48,769 bases of DNA from positions 1 to 48,769 of the forward strand of contig JAGCDZ010000070.1 of NCBI GenBank assembly GCA_017650905.1. Direction: 5' to 3'. Source of the DNA: Prevotella sp. (lineage in GTDB: Bacteria > Bacteroidota > Bacteroidia > Bacteroidales > Bacteroidaceae). Both the position numbers and the translations under genes were made by a program. The notes beneath the pieces were generated by a model that searched no databases, was not told where the DNA came from, and worked only from the letters and a program-made list of their open reading frames with translations. Shown piece by piece: positions 8,091 through 16,279 of the stretch. Numbering within the stretch: the first letter of the stretch is position 1; each line of letters begins with the position of its first letter.

Positions 8091-9422
8091 TCAGAAGTTG
8101 AGGTCTTTACCTCGATAGAATGCTATCAGAGCCTGCTGGTAGATATTCTCATAACGGGCCTGGACGAGGTCGGACTCAGATTTCAGATAGTTGTTCTTAG
8201 CCTCGTTGAACTCCGTAATAGTGGCTTTGCCGTTCTCGTACTTGGCCTGCGTGAGATGGAAGGCATCATTGGCTGTAGCGACGGCCTGTTGTGAAGCCTT
8301 CTCCTTAGCCTGCGCATTCAAGGCATTATAATATACCTGCTGAATCTCCTTGTAGAGTGACTTCTTCGTATTGTCGAGGGCCAGTTGCTGGTTCTCCTGA
8401 TCGATACGGGCACTACGGATATTGTTACGTGTCTGGAAACGGTTGAAGATAGGCACGCTCAAGTTCAGGCCAATATACTGTGAGAAATTGTTCTTCAACT
8501 GTGTACCGAAGGCATCGTTATTGAATCCGCTGGTGGTGTAATAGTTCGTACCAAGACCACCACTCAACGAAAGCGTAGGATAATTGCCAGCCTGAGCAAT
8601 CTTAATGCTATGCTCTGTACCCTTGAGTTTCAGCTGCTGGGAGAGAATCTCAGGCTTGATACCGATAGCCTCAGCATAAATAGCATCAGGGGTAAGACCT
8701 ACGAGGCCGGACAGTTCAGGCAATTCAGAGATATCAGGACGGACGATTGCAAAACCATCAGGCGATGGCAACTCAAGCAACTGTGTCAGAGCCAGAATAG
8801 CTACACGGGTATTGTTGTCAGCCTGAGTAGCGGTGAGACGGCTGTTGGCGAGGGTGGCCTTTTGTTGAGACAGTTCAGCCTCAGCAGCCTTGCCGTTGTC
8901 GACAAACGCCTGCAGACGAGCCACTTGTGCAGAGTCGATGGCAATCTGTCGATACGCCACATCAGCAATCTCCATATCGTAGAGTATCTGCACATAAGCT
9001 TGCGCCACCTGCATACGGATATCGTTCTTCGCCTTCTCCAAATCGGCTGTCGCAGCCTCGAGATTCAGTTGGTTCAACTTGATCTGATTGGGAATCTGGA
9101 AGCCCGTAAAGATGGGAACACTCGTACCCAATGAGAATGAAGTCGAAGAAGTGTTTGTATTCGAATAGGTATTTGCCGCTGTCAGACCGCGACCGAACGA
9201 GAAGTTCTGATTAGCGGAGGCGCTGAGGTCAGGCAGTCGGGAGTTTTTCGACGTGTTGAGGGTGAGTTCCTGCTTGCGGCGAGCATTCTCCTGCTGCTTG
9301 ATACTGATGTTATTCGCAACGGCATAATCGCAGCACTCACGGAGATTCCAGAGCTTTGTTTCTGCCAGTACGTCTAGCCTAGCTAGCACGACTAGTATGA
9401 CTAGAATAGATAACTTCTTCAT
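8091..9422 (-). CDS. TolC family outer-membrane efflux protein
   Basis: A 443-residue TolC/OprM-type protein forming the trimeric outer-membrane channel of an efflux pump. The signal peptide begins MKKLSILVILVVLARLDVLA and is encoded largely by a 9-bp tandem array (9372-9407). Two duplicated halves of long helices and short barrel strands follow (LRECCDYAVANNISIKQQEN, then GLTPDAIYAEAIGIKPEILS); FSFGRGLTAANTYSNT and SVPIFNRFQTRNNIRSARID are typical Bacteroidetes TolC segments. It is the last gene of the five-gene efflux operon, 3 bp after the fusion-protein stop, and ends at the shared terminator. Confidence 0.93.
   Translation of the reverse strand: MKKLSILVILVVLARLDVLAETKLWNLRECCDYAVANNISIKQQENARRKQELTLNTSKNSRLPDLSASANQNFSFGRGLTAANTYSNTNTSSTSFSLGTSVPIFTGFQIPNQIKLNQLNLEAATADLEKAKNDIRMQVAQAYVQILYDMEIADVAYRQIAIDSAQVARLQAFVDNGKAAEAELSQQKATLANSRLTATQADNNTRVAILALTQLLELPSPDGFAIVRPDISELPELSGLVGLTPDAIYAEAIGIKPEILSQQLKLKGTEHSIKIAQAGNYPTLSLSGGLGTNYYTTSGFNNDAFGTQLKNNFSQYIGLNLSVPIFNRFQTRNNIRSARIDQENQQLALDNTKKSLYKEIQQVYYNALNAQAKEKASQQAVATANDAFHLTQAKYENGKATITEFNEAKNNYLKSESDLVQARYENIYQQALIAFYRGKDLNF
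9372..9407 (-). repeat. 9-bp tandem array (4 units) inside the TolC signal peptide
   Basis: On the plus strand the units are GTCTAGCCT, AGCTAGCAC, GACTAGTAT and GACTAGAAT. They share a CTAG core and the same 9-bp period as the arrays at 11838-11873 and 13127-13162. In the gene's frame they encode the repeating triplets ILV, ILV, VLA, RLD of the signal peptide. Confidence 0.8.
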
Positions 9423-9425
9423 GGC

Positions 9426-10541
9426 TTATTCTTTAGTATCTTCGTCTGTGATGATCTCAGGGCCACGAACCTTATCTTTGGCCGTGATGCCCTTCTTGAT
9501 TTCGATGTTTACACCGTCAGAGAGACCTGTCTCGACATAGGTGCGCTCGTAGGTTTTCTCCTTGCCCTCACCCTTGACGATATGGACAAAGGTAGAGTCA
9601 CCAGAGAACTCGATGGCACTCTCAGGAATGCAGAGGGCCTTGTCGACCTTCGAAAGCACAATCTCAGCATTAGCTGAATAACCCGAGCGGATCTTTCCGC
9701 CTTCAGTCAGCTTGACAGCGGCTTTGATTTCAAACTGGTTGGCACCATTGCTCTCAACAGCCTTCGGAGAGATATACTCCAAGTTAGCTTCGAAATTCAG
9801 GTCCTGGAGAGCACCGATGGTTATCTTCATAGGCATGCCACTCACCAGTTGACCGACTTCCGTCTCATCGATGTTACCACGGAAGATGAGATCGTTCATG
9901 TTGGCAACGGTGGCGATGGTGGTACCATCGTTGAAGGTGTTTGAGAGAATCACCGAGTTACCCACTTTTACAGGGATATCAAGGATGACACCGCTGATAG
10001 TAGAACGAATCAGCGTCGACGAGGCCTTGGCGTTTGACTTCGAAACACCGTCGCGTACCACCTCTAAAGCATCCTGAGCAGCCATCTTTTCGTGCTTGGC
10101 CTGATTCAACTGCTGTTTGCTCTTGTCGTACTCATCAGCAGAGACGAGTTTCTGGTTATAGAGGTTCTCCTCGCGCTCGAAATCTGTCTGTGCCTGCTTC
10201 AGGTTGATCTCAGCCAGACGCACACGCATCTCAGCGCTCGAAAGCTGCGACATGTCGGGAATCACCTTCACCTTGGCGATGACCTCACCCTGCTGTACAT
10301 ATTGGCCAGGTTCTTTATAGAGTTCGGAGATAATACCAGAGATCTGGGGCTTCACATTCACCTCGTTGCGAGGCTCAATCTTACCGGTGATGATCGTCGT
10401 CTTCTGGATGCTGTCCAGTTTCGGGGTGAACTCGTTGTAGACGGTCTCTTTAGGTTGACTCTTCTGCCACAGGAACACGAAGGTTCCGATGAAAATCAGT
10501 GCGATAATCGCTGCGATAATCAGTTTGCTGTACTTTTTCAT
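9426..10541 (-). CDS. Periplasmic membrane-fusion (adaptor) protein, MacA/HlyD type
   Basis: A 371-residue adaptor. An N-terminal membrane helix (about 7-26) is followed by a barrel-sandwich (lipoyl) half at IEPRNEVNVKPQISGIISEL, an alpha-hairpin at about 100-165 rich in Gln/Lys/Glu, the second lipoyl half (TLIRSTISGVILDIPVKVGN), and a beta-barrel domain with GNIDETEVGQLVSGMPMKIT. It would bridge the MacB-type permeases to TolC. It lies 36 bp after the second permease and 3 bp before tolC. Substrate (antibiotic, peptide or lipoprotein) cannot be told from sequence. Confidence 0.93.
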   Translation of the reverse strand: MKKYSKLIIAAIIALIFIGTFVFLWQKSQPKETVYNEFTPKLDSIQKTTIITGKIEPRNEVNVKPQISGIISELYKEPGQYVQQGEVIAKVKVIPDMSQLSSAEMRVRLAEINLKQAQTDFEREENLYNQKLVSADEYDKSKQQLNQAKHEKMAAQDALEVVRDGVSKSNAKASSTLIRSTISGVILDIPVKVGNSVILSNTFNDGTTIATVANMNDLIFRGNIDETEVGQLVSGMPMKITIGALQDLNFEANLEYISPKAVESNGANQFEIKAAVKLTEGGKIRSGYSANAEIVLSKVDKALCIPESAIEFSGDSTFVHIVKGEGKEKTYERTYVETGLSDGVNIEIKKGITAKDKVRGPEIITDEDTKE

Positions 10542-10577
10542 AATTATATTGTTTTTTATTCTTTCATTATTTCATTC

Positions 10578-11831
10578 TTACTCATCGCGCATCGCGTCGA
10601 CAGGTTTGATGCTCATAGCGCGGGCGGCAGGTGCGAGGCCTGCAAGGACACCCATCGTGGCAATGACAACTGCCGCGAAGATAGCCGTCCAGAAGTTCAC
10701 TTGGAAGTGGGTGTTGACAATACCGTCTTCAGTATTCGCCATCTCCAGCATCTGTAGGATCATCACACCAAAGAGGATACCACTCATACCTGCGACTAAT
10801 GTCAGCACGATACTCTCTGAGATAATCTGCGAGAGAATCATCTTGGGTGTAGCACCGATGGCCCGACGGATACCAATCTCTGTGGTACGCTCGCGAACGG
10901 TCACCATCATGATGTTCGACACACCGATGGCACCTGCGAGCAATGTACCAAGACCCACGAGCCAGATGAGGAAGTTGACACCCTTGAAGACATTGTCGAC
11001 CAACTGGAACATCAACTCGGTGTTAAACACAAAGGCACCCTGCTCGTCGGTAGGATCGACATAGTGTGCTCTGGCCACCGTCTCGCGGATACGGTCAGTG
11101 ATATGGCTCATAACAACACCCTCACGACCAGTGGCTGCTATCAGGTCAACCTCGTTGCCACGATTAAACAAGCTCTGCATCAGGGTGATGGGTAGGGTGA
11201 TCTTCTCCTCTGCGCGGCCATTGAAACTCAGGTTGCTGGAGGAATAGTCGACACCCACAACCTCGAAGTAAGTACTATCGACACGAATCTTCTTGCCACA
11301 AGGGTCGCCACCTTCCTTGAAGAGTTCTTTGTAGATCTTCTTACCGATGACGCAGACCTTACGGCCTTCGCGGATATCCATATCGTTGAGGTAACGGCCG
11401 TAGTATATCTTAGGTTCCATGACCTTTGCCATTTCCGGCAAAGTGCCCTGAATGCGTGGCGTGGTCTTCTGATCACCGTAGTAGGCCGTGTTACTGCCTC
11501 CCCAACGGGAAAAAATCATGGGGACGACGGCATTAAGCTCCGGCACGCGCTGGCGGAGTCTGTCGATATCCTTGTAGTCCATGCTCCACCAGCGGCCTTT
11601 TCTGAAGCCTTTGTAAGGTTTCGTCGTCTGGCTGGCGCCGATGATAACGGTATTCTGTGCAAAACCCTCGAAAGTCTTGTCGAGCTGCTCTCGCATGGCC
11701 TTACCGCCTCCCATCAGACCGATGAGCATGAACACGCCCCAGAATACACCGAAGCCGGTCAGGAATGAGCGCGCCTTATTACGTGTCAGCGTATCGAGAA
11801 TTTCTCTGTATGTATCTATATCTAATCTCAT
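10578..11831 (-). CDS. MacB-type ABC permease (second copy)
   Basis: A 417-residue permease without ATPase domain. The N-terminal helix (ARSFLTGFGVFWGVFMLIGL, about 20-42) is followed by a large periplasmic MacB_PCD domain at about 45-275, then three helices of an FtsX domain (FLIWLVGLGTLLAGAIGVSN, then TVRERTTEIGIRRAIGATP, ending in LAGLAPAARAMSIKPVDAMR). It is a mechanotransmission-type exporter half, probably pairing with the neighbouring paralogue as a heterodimer driven by the ATPase at 13162-13881. A 9-bp repeat array fills the gap to the upstream permease. Confidence 0.93.
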   Translation of the reverse strand: MRLDIDTYREILDTLTRNKARSFLTGFGVFWGVFMLIGLMGGGKAMREQLDKTFEGFAQNTVIIGASQTTKPYKGFRKGRWWSMDYKDIDRLRQRVPELNAVVPMIFSRWGGSNTAYYGDQKTTPRIQGTLPEMAKVMEPKIYYGRYLNDMDIREGRKVCVIGKKIYKELFKEGGDPCGKKIRVDSTYFEVVGVDYSSSNLSFNGRAEEKITLPITLMQSLFNRGNEVDLIAATGREGVVMSHITDRIRETVARAHYVDPTDEQGAFVFNTELMFQLVDNVFKGVNFLIWLVGLGTLLAGAIGVSNIMMVTVRERTTEIGIRRAIGATPKMILSQIISESIVLTLVAGMSGILFGVMILQMLEMANTEDGIVNTHFQVNFWTAIFAAVVIATMGVLAGLAPAARAMSIKPVDAMRDE

Positions 11832-11837
11832 AATATT

Positions 11838-11873
11838 GAGTAATCTGAGTAGTCTGAATATTCTGATTAGTCT
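11838..11873. repeat. 9-bp tandem array (4 units) between the two permease genes
   Basis: Units GAGTAATCT, GAGTAGTCT, GAATATTCT and GATTAGTCT follow each other without spacers. They occupy nearly the whole 35-bp gap and run into the stop codon of the upstream permease (11867-11869). Confidence 0.85.
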
Positions 11874-13123
11874 GCGCGGAGCGCTTCGATTGGTCGGATG
11901 CGCGAGGCCTTATAGGCTGGGATGAGTCCTGCGATAGTGCCTGCGATGATCATCACCATCGTGGCCTCGAAACAGACATCGAGTCCGACAGTGGGATCGA
12001 CGAAGAGCGTCAGTTGTACAACGCCCAAGTCGGTGACCTCGTGGCCCAGTGTGGCATCCATATATTCGTTGGCAAAGACGCCCAACAACATGCCGATGTA
12101 TCCGAAGAACGTGGTGATGATAACACTCTCGATGATGATCAGCTTGAGGATGTTCCAAGGTCTCGCACCGATGGCTTTCCGGATGCCAAACTCGTGGGTA
12201 CGCTCCTTCACAGTGATGAGCATGATGTTAGATACGCCCACGATACCAGAGAGCAGCGTAAACAGACCGACCACCCAAAGGAAGGTGTGGATAATGGAGA
12301 TGGCCTGTTCCATCTGCATGCTCTGTGTATAGCCGTTCCAGATCCAGATACTACGCTCATCATCAGGATGGGCCTGATGATTGGCGTTCAAACGACGACG
12401 GTAGGTCTTTTCAAAGTCCTCGTTAGCCTTCTCTGTCGTCAGACCGTGGAAGGTAAACTCGATGTGTCCCAGATCATCGGTATTGGCACCATAGATGCTC
12501 TTAATGGTTGAATAGGCTGAGTAGGCACTGCTCTCACCATCGCCAGGATTCTTATAGATACCAACGACCTTAAAAGCGAAGTTGCCTACCTTGACGTACT
12601 TTCCGATGAGCATCTTGTAATCCTTTGGCTCCAGTTCCTTAGCCTGCTTATCGTTAAGCACGAGCACCTTGCGTTTCTGCTGCTGGTCAATTTCATTGAT
12701 AAAACGACCGTAGAGCAGCTCCTGCTTAACAATCTTCGAGTGGATGGGGAACACACCGTTGATCTGCAAATTCATATAGTTCTCACCATTGGTGACAACG
12801 GCACTCGTATAGTAACAAGCGCCTACTTCATCAATGGTGGCCTTGAATTCCGAGTCGGTGGTGGTGAGGTCACGCTCATTCAGCCTGATATATCTTCCTT
12901 CGCTCAGACCGTTATAGGCCATCGAGGTCATGCTTCCGTAGGCCTCCATCGAGTTCGTCAGGAAGTCGCTATGCTGCTTCATGGTAGCGTTAATCAGGCC
13001 ATTACCTGCTCCTAAGAGCACGATGATCATGAAGATGCCCCACGCTACAGCAAAGCCTGTGAGCGTTGTGCGGAGCTTGTTCCTCCGAGCCGTCGACCAT
13101 ATTTCACTAATTATATCACGCAT
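11867..13123 (-). CDS. MacB-type ABC permease (first copy)
   Basis: A 418-residue paralogue of the next permease, with the same plan: N-terminal helix (LRTTLTGFAVAWGIFMIIVL), periplasmic domain at about 50-285, and an FtsX domain with three helices (HTFLWVVGLFTLLSGIVGVS, ITVKERTHEFGIRKAIGARP, then a final helix before LIPAYKASRIRPIEALRAD). It follows the ATPase gene, the 38-bp gap being filled by a 9-bp repeat array. Two separate MacB-like permeases plus a free ATPase are common in Bacteroidetes in place of one fused MacB. Confidence 0.93.
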   Translation of the reverse strand: MRDIISEIWSTARRNKLRTTLTGFAVAWGIFMIIVLLGAGNGLINATMKQHSDFLTNSMEAYGSMTSMAYNGLSEGRYIRLNERDLTTTDSEFKATIDEVGACYYTSAVVTNGENYMNLQINGVFPIHSKIVKQELLYGRFINEIDQQQKRKVLVLNDKQAKELEPKDYKMLIGKYVKVGNFAFKVVGIYKNPGDGESSAYSAYSTIKSIYGANTDDLGHIEFTFHGLTTEKANEDFEKTYRRRLNANHQAHPDDERSIWIWNGYTQSMQMEQAISIIHTFLWVVGLFTLLSGIVGVSNIMLITVKERTHEFGIRKAIGARPWNILKLIIIESVIITTFFGYIGMLLGVFANEYMDATLGHEVTDLGVVQLTLFVDPTVGLDVCFEATMVMIIAGTIAGLIPAYKASRIRPIEALRAD

Positions 13124-13126
13124 ATT

Positions 13127-13162
13127 GTCTAGTATTACTAGTCCGACTAGTCTGGCTAGTCT
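13127..13162. repeat. 9-bp tandem array (4 units) between ATPase and first permease
   Basis: Units GTCTAGTAT, TACTAGTCC, GACTAGTCT and GGCTAGTCT are contiguous and fill the 38-bp junction up to the ATPase stop codon. The consensus core GACTAGTC is its own reverse complement, so neighbouring units can pair in RNA or DNA. Confidence 0.88.
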
Positions 13163-13881
13163 TATTTCATAATTCCTCCGCTGCCGAAGGGAGAGGCATC
13201 GTGACCGAGGTTCTCTTCAATCTGTCCGATGATGCCGTCCTTGATGTGTACTATCTTGTTCGTCTCATTCGCCACACCGCTTTCATGCGTCACCACCACG
13301 ATGGTCATGCCATCCTCCTGGTTCAGCTGCTTGAGCAACTGCATCACCTCCACAGAGGTCTTCGAGTCCAAGGCGCCCGTAGGCTCATCGGCCAGGATGA
13401 TCTGTGGCTTGGTGATGAGTGCTCTGGCAATTGCCACACGTGGCTTCTGTCCTCCCGACAGTTCGTTGGGGTAATGTTCTGCCCAATCGAGCAGACCCAG
13501 ACGCTCCAGATACTCCAGAGCCATCTGATGGCGCTTCTTGCGACTTACACCCTGATAAAATAATGGCAACTCAACGTTTTCCACGGCGGTTTTGAAAGAG
13601 ATGAGATTAAATGACTGGAAAATAAAACCTATCATCCGGTTGCGGTAGTCAGCCGCCTTACGCTCAGAGAGGTTCCAAATGGGTACGCCAGCCAACTCGT
13701 AGGTTCCTGAGTCGTAGTTATCAAGAATACCCAGGATGTTCAACAGGGTTGACTTGCCTGATCCTGAGGCACCCATGATACTCACGAACTCACCCTTCGC
13801 AATGTCGAGGTTGATGCCCTTCAACACATGCAGCGGCTGCGCACCGAAATAGGTCTTGTTAATGTCTTGTAAATGTATCAT
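13162..13881 (-). CDS. ABC transporter ATP-binding protein, MacB/LolD type
   Basis: A 239-residue ATPase of the type-VII (MacB/LolD) class. Walker A GASGSGKS is at 37-44, followed by FQSFNLIS (Q-loop), signature LSGGQKPR, Walker B IILADEPTGALD and a switch histidine in VVVTHE. The signature tail reads QKPR where most relatives have QQQR or QKQR; the proline is unusual and could be a true variant or a sequence error. A C-terminal extension of about 20 residues follows. It is the first gene of the efflux operon and has a well-formed promoter at 13933-13964. Confidence 0.94.
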   Translation of the reverse strand: MIHLQDINKTYFGAQPLHVLKGINLDIAKGEFVSIMGASGSGKSTLLNILGILDNYDSGTYELAGVPIWNLSERKAADYRNRMIGFIFQSFNLISFKTAVENVELPLFYQGVSRKKRHQMALEYLERLGLLDWAEHYPNELSGGQKPRVAIARALITKPQIILADEPTGALDSKTSVEVMQLLKQLNQEDGMTIVVVTHESGVANETNKIVHIKDGIIGQIEENLGHDASPFGSGGIMK

Positions 13882-13932
13882 GAAAACAATCTTAATACCT
13901 TAAATTAACTTAGTTCTGTCTGTTAGACGCCA

Positions 13933-13964
13933 CAAAAGTACGAAAAGTTGCACGATGCACCAAA
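13933..13964 (-). promoter_or_regulatory. Bacteroidetes promoter of the efflux operon, with a palindrome at -33
   Basis: Minus strand: TTTG (13961-13964), 20 bp, TACTTTTG (13933-13940). The -33 box lies inside the 12-bp perfect palindrome CCAAATATTTGG (13960-13971), a possible operator. Confidence 0.75.
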
Positions 13965-14015
13965 TATTTGGGATAATCTGTAGACATTTGTGACGAACGG
14001 ACGGAAGTTAGGCGA

Positions 14016-14381
14016 TTATTTAACATCCTGTAAGTTTTTATAGGCCTCAGCGACGTCATCGATTGTGATGTCGAGCAAGCGCATCTGGCGGAAGAGCTCA
14101 GGCAGACGCTCCTTCATAAACTCCTTCTTACGGGCCTTGAGGATTTGTTTCTTGGCACCAGGGGTGACGAAGTAGCCCAGACCACGCTTGTTGTAGATAA
14201 TCTCCTCGCGCGCCAGCTGCTCATAAGCCTTGACAGCCGTATTGGTGTTCACTTCAAGCAGTACGCTATATTCACGGACCGACGGAATGCGATCGTCGTC
14301 CTGATACTTGCCAGCAAGTATCTCATCCATCAGGCGGTCGGCCATCTGGATATAGATGGGTTTATCGTTTGAGAATGTCAT
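14016..14381 (-). CDS. GntR-family transcriptional regulator, YtrA subfamily
   Basis: A 121-residue protein with an N-terminal winged-helix domain (KPIYIQMADRLMDEILAGKY, then RIPSVREYSVLLEVNTNTAV, up to RGLGYFVTPGAK) and only a short helical C-terminal tail, the YtrA layout. YtrA-type repressors control the ABC transporter operon they belong to. Here the gene is last in the operon and overlaps the preceding membrane-protein gene by 20 bp. The inverted repeat at 17228-17249, next to the operon promoter, is the likely binding site, giving autoregulation. The ligand is unknown; cell-envelope stress is the usual theme of the subfamily. Confidence 0.92.
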   Translation of the reverse strand: MTFSNDKPIYIQMADRLMDEILAGKYQDDDRIPSVREYSVLLEVNTNTAVKAYEQLAREEIIYNKRGLGYFVTPGAKKQILKARKKEFMKERLPELFRQMRLLDITIDDVAEAYKNLQDVK

Positions 14382-15318
14382 AATTAGTCCACTTATTAGA
14401 AATTAACTGAAAACCTTTGAAGATATGGAACGAAGCCCAGTAGTTGAAGATAGTAAACGACGTAAGCAAGAGAAGCTCCACAGAGGCCACAGAAGAATTA
14501 ACCATGCAAACCACTGTTTCAAAATTGTTAAATCCCTCTCTACCATATTCATGATAATAGGAATGGTCGTATAAGCGCAGACCGTAATGTTCTGCCCACC
14601 CGTTCAGCCACATGATAAAAAACACCACGATACCCGATACCACAAAAGCATATTTACGGAGCAGCGTGCCACTAAACGTGAAGAGAGAGTGAATCCACAC
14701 CAAGAAAGCAACAATCATAACACGCCGCACAATGAGGTATCCATTGGTGCACATATAGACTACTTTCATTTTACCATCGCTGGTAATGTAGGAGCCTAAG
14801 TGATTATTTGGTGTCAGGTTATGCAGCACCTGTGGAATGGCCGATAAATACCAATAATAGGTTTCTCCATTATGCCTCGTTGGAATCGTCGTATTCATCA
14901 TTTCATTGGAATACCCACTGGCCCATAGCCAGAGCATTCGCAGCGAATCACCCACGACGATAGCCAGGAAGATGCAAGCAATGCTGATAACGGTGGTATA
15001 AGCCACCAGTGAGAGATACTTCTCGAGGTTGGTAGACGGCAGCATCAGGAAGGCCTCGCGCTTACGCTTTTCTTTGATGCTGGAAACGATGGAACTGATC
15101 AAAACGAACGAAGCTATCACCAAAAGCAGCGTACACAAGACAGAGAAAATCTCAAGCATATCTTTGGGAGTCTTAGCAGCACCCAATTTAAACAATAGCA
15201 TCTCACCCAAGAATACTACCAGGGCAGCACCAATTGTCCACATCAGCAGCTTGCGGAAGTTCACGCTCACCACCCAACGGAGCGTCTTTCCAAATCTATT
15301 TATACTAAAACTATTCAT
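14362..15318 (-). CDS. ABC-2-like membrane protein, second of two paralogues
   Basis: A 318-residue integral membrane protein with about six hydrophobic segments (for example LLMWTIGAALVVFLGEMLLF and VLCTLLLVIASFVLISSIVS) and a longer extracytoplasmic loop at about 140-190. Its N-terminus MNSFSINRFGKTLRWVVSVN matches that of the upstream neighbour (MIQFNIHRFGKLVRWSLTKD), so the two are paralogues and presumably form the membrane part of the transporter with the ATPase at 16351-17166. Another shared block is AFLMLPSTNLEKYLSLVAYT versus MLPASNFEKYLMRYATW style residues. Direction and substrate are unknown. Confidence 0.8.
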   Translation of the reverse strand: MNSFSINRFGKTLRWVVSVNFRKLLMWTIGAALVVFLGEMLLFKLGAAKTPKDMLEIFSVLCTLLLVIASFVLISSIVSSIKEKRKREAFLMLPSTNLEKYLSLVAYTTVISIACIFLAIVVGDSLRMLWLWASGYSNEMMNTTIPTRHNGETYYWYLSAIPQVLHNLTPNNHLGSYITSDGKMKVVYMCTNGYLIVRRVMIVAFLVWIHSLFTFSGTLLRKYAFVVSGIVVFFIMWLNGWAEHYGLRLYDHSYYHEYGREGFNNFETVVCMVNSSVASVELLLLTSFTIFNYWASFHIFKGFQLISNKWTNYDILKR

Positions 15319-15355
15319 ATTGCGTATTTGTTTTTATTTCCTTTTCATTTTTATA

Positions 15356-15439
15356 TTTCACGGCCTGAAATGTACGTTTCACGGCCTGAAATGTGTATTT
15401 CTCGCCCTGAAACACAAGTTTCTCGCCCTGAAACATAAA
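15356..15439. repeat. 21-bp tandem array of inverted repeats (4 units)
   Basis: Four contiguous 21-bp units begin TTTCACGGCCTGAAA (15356, 15377) or TTTCTCGCCCTGAAA (15398, 15419), each followed by six variable bases. Each core is a small inverted repeat (TTTC or TTTCA with its complement around a GC-rich loop). The array lies in the 145-bp gap between the two membrane-protein genes and would be transcribed. Confidence 0.92.
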
Positions 15440-15463
15440 ATTCCCTTCGCATGAAAATCTTTT

Positions 15464-16258
15464 TTAGAGGTTTACAAACTTACCAATCACCTGAGTCCTG
15501 CAGAAAAGTCTGTACGACAGCCAGAAGTTCAGCAAAATCCAGCTAATGTATATTACATTGCCCCAAACAAATGTCGGCGTGGAAGAATCTTTGCCATATT
15601 GAAGTGCTGAATGGTCAGGTGTCAGCCACAAAATCAATATGCCTATTAGAATGATTACCAGCATGCTCAGCACCCCGTTGAACTTACGCGAACGGAAGAA
15701 CGTAGCACCAAGGGCGAAGATAGAATGAAACCAGATACCTAACACAATGGAAGCATACCAGAATTTGGAAGCATTTGGACTTGCATTTTCGCTCTCAAAA
15801 ATCTTACTCCAAGTATCCGCCAGATTGGCAATCACAAACTGCCCGTAGTCATGACCCAGCACCCAGTGATACAGAAACTGCATCAGGTCGGCAGCGGAGA
15901 TGGCTACCACATAGAGCGGTATCAGAATGATCCACGTAGCGTAGCGCATCAGGTATTTCTCGAAGTTCGAAGCTGGCAATATCATCAGCGACTGCATATC
16001 GTGCTTGCCTTCCATGCTATAAAACATAAACGACGGACCCATGATAAGTGTCACACCAAATACGCACACAATAGCCAAGCAACAAGTATTATATTGGGGA
16101 TTTGGCACAGGATTGGTATTCACCATCTCCGTAAAGAACAGGAATATCAGCAACATAATCACCAGTATCTGCAGGAACGACTTTATGTAGTGTCGCTTGT
16201 CTTTTGTCAGCGACCATCGCACCAGCTTTCCGAACCTATGTATATTGAATTGAATCAT
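15464..16258 (-). CDS. ABC-2-like membrane protein, first of two paralogues
   Basis: I start at the ATG at 16258 (264 residues), which aligns the N-terminus MIQFNIHRFGKLVRW with the paralogue; a start at 16303 would add 15 residues read from the repeat array. About six hydrophobic helices are visible (FLQILVIMLLIFLFFTEMV, LAIVCVFGVTLIMGPSFMFY, VLSMLVIILIGILILWL and others). It probably forms the translocation pore with its neighbour. It is separated from the ATPase gene by a 22-bp repeat array and from the second membrane gene by a 21-bp array. Confidence 0.8.
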   Translation of the reverse strand: MIQFNIHRFGKLVRWSLTKDKRHYIKSFLQILVIMLLIFLFFTEMVNTNPVPNPQYNTCCLAIVCVFGVTLIMGPSFMFYSMEGKHDMQSLMILPASNFEKYLMRYATWIILIPLYVVAISAADLMQFLYHWVLGHDYGQFVIANLADTWSKIFESENASPNASKFWYASIVLGIWFHSIFALGATFFRSRKFNGVLSMLVIILIGILILWLTPDHSALQYGKDSSTPTFVWGNVIYISWILLNFWLSYRLFCRTQVIGKFVNL

Positions 16259-16279
16259 ACTCTTTATTCCTTTAATATC

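Noticed and set aside
10542-10577. Possible 8-bp repeats (ATTCTTTC, ATTATTTC, ATTCTTAC) between permease and fusion-protein genes
   Set aside because: Units are low-complexity and poorly matched, far weaker than the 9-bp arrays in the same operon.
15356-15439. CRISPR-like regular repeats
   Set aside because: The 21-bp units have only six variable bases between 15-bp cores, too short for spacers, and there are no cas genes. It is a tandem array of inverted repeats.
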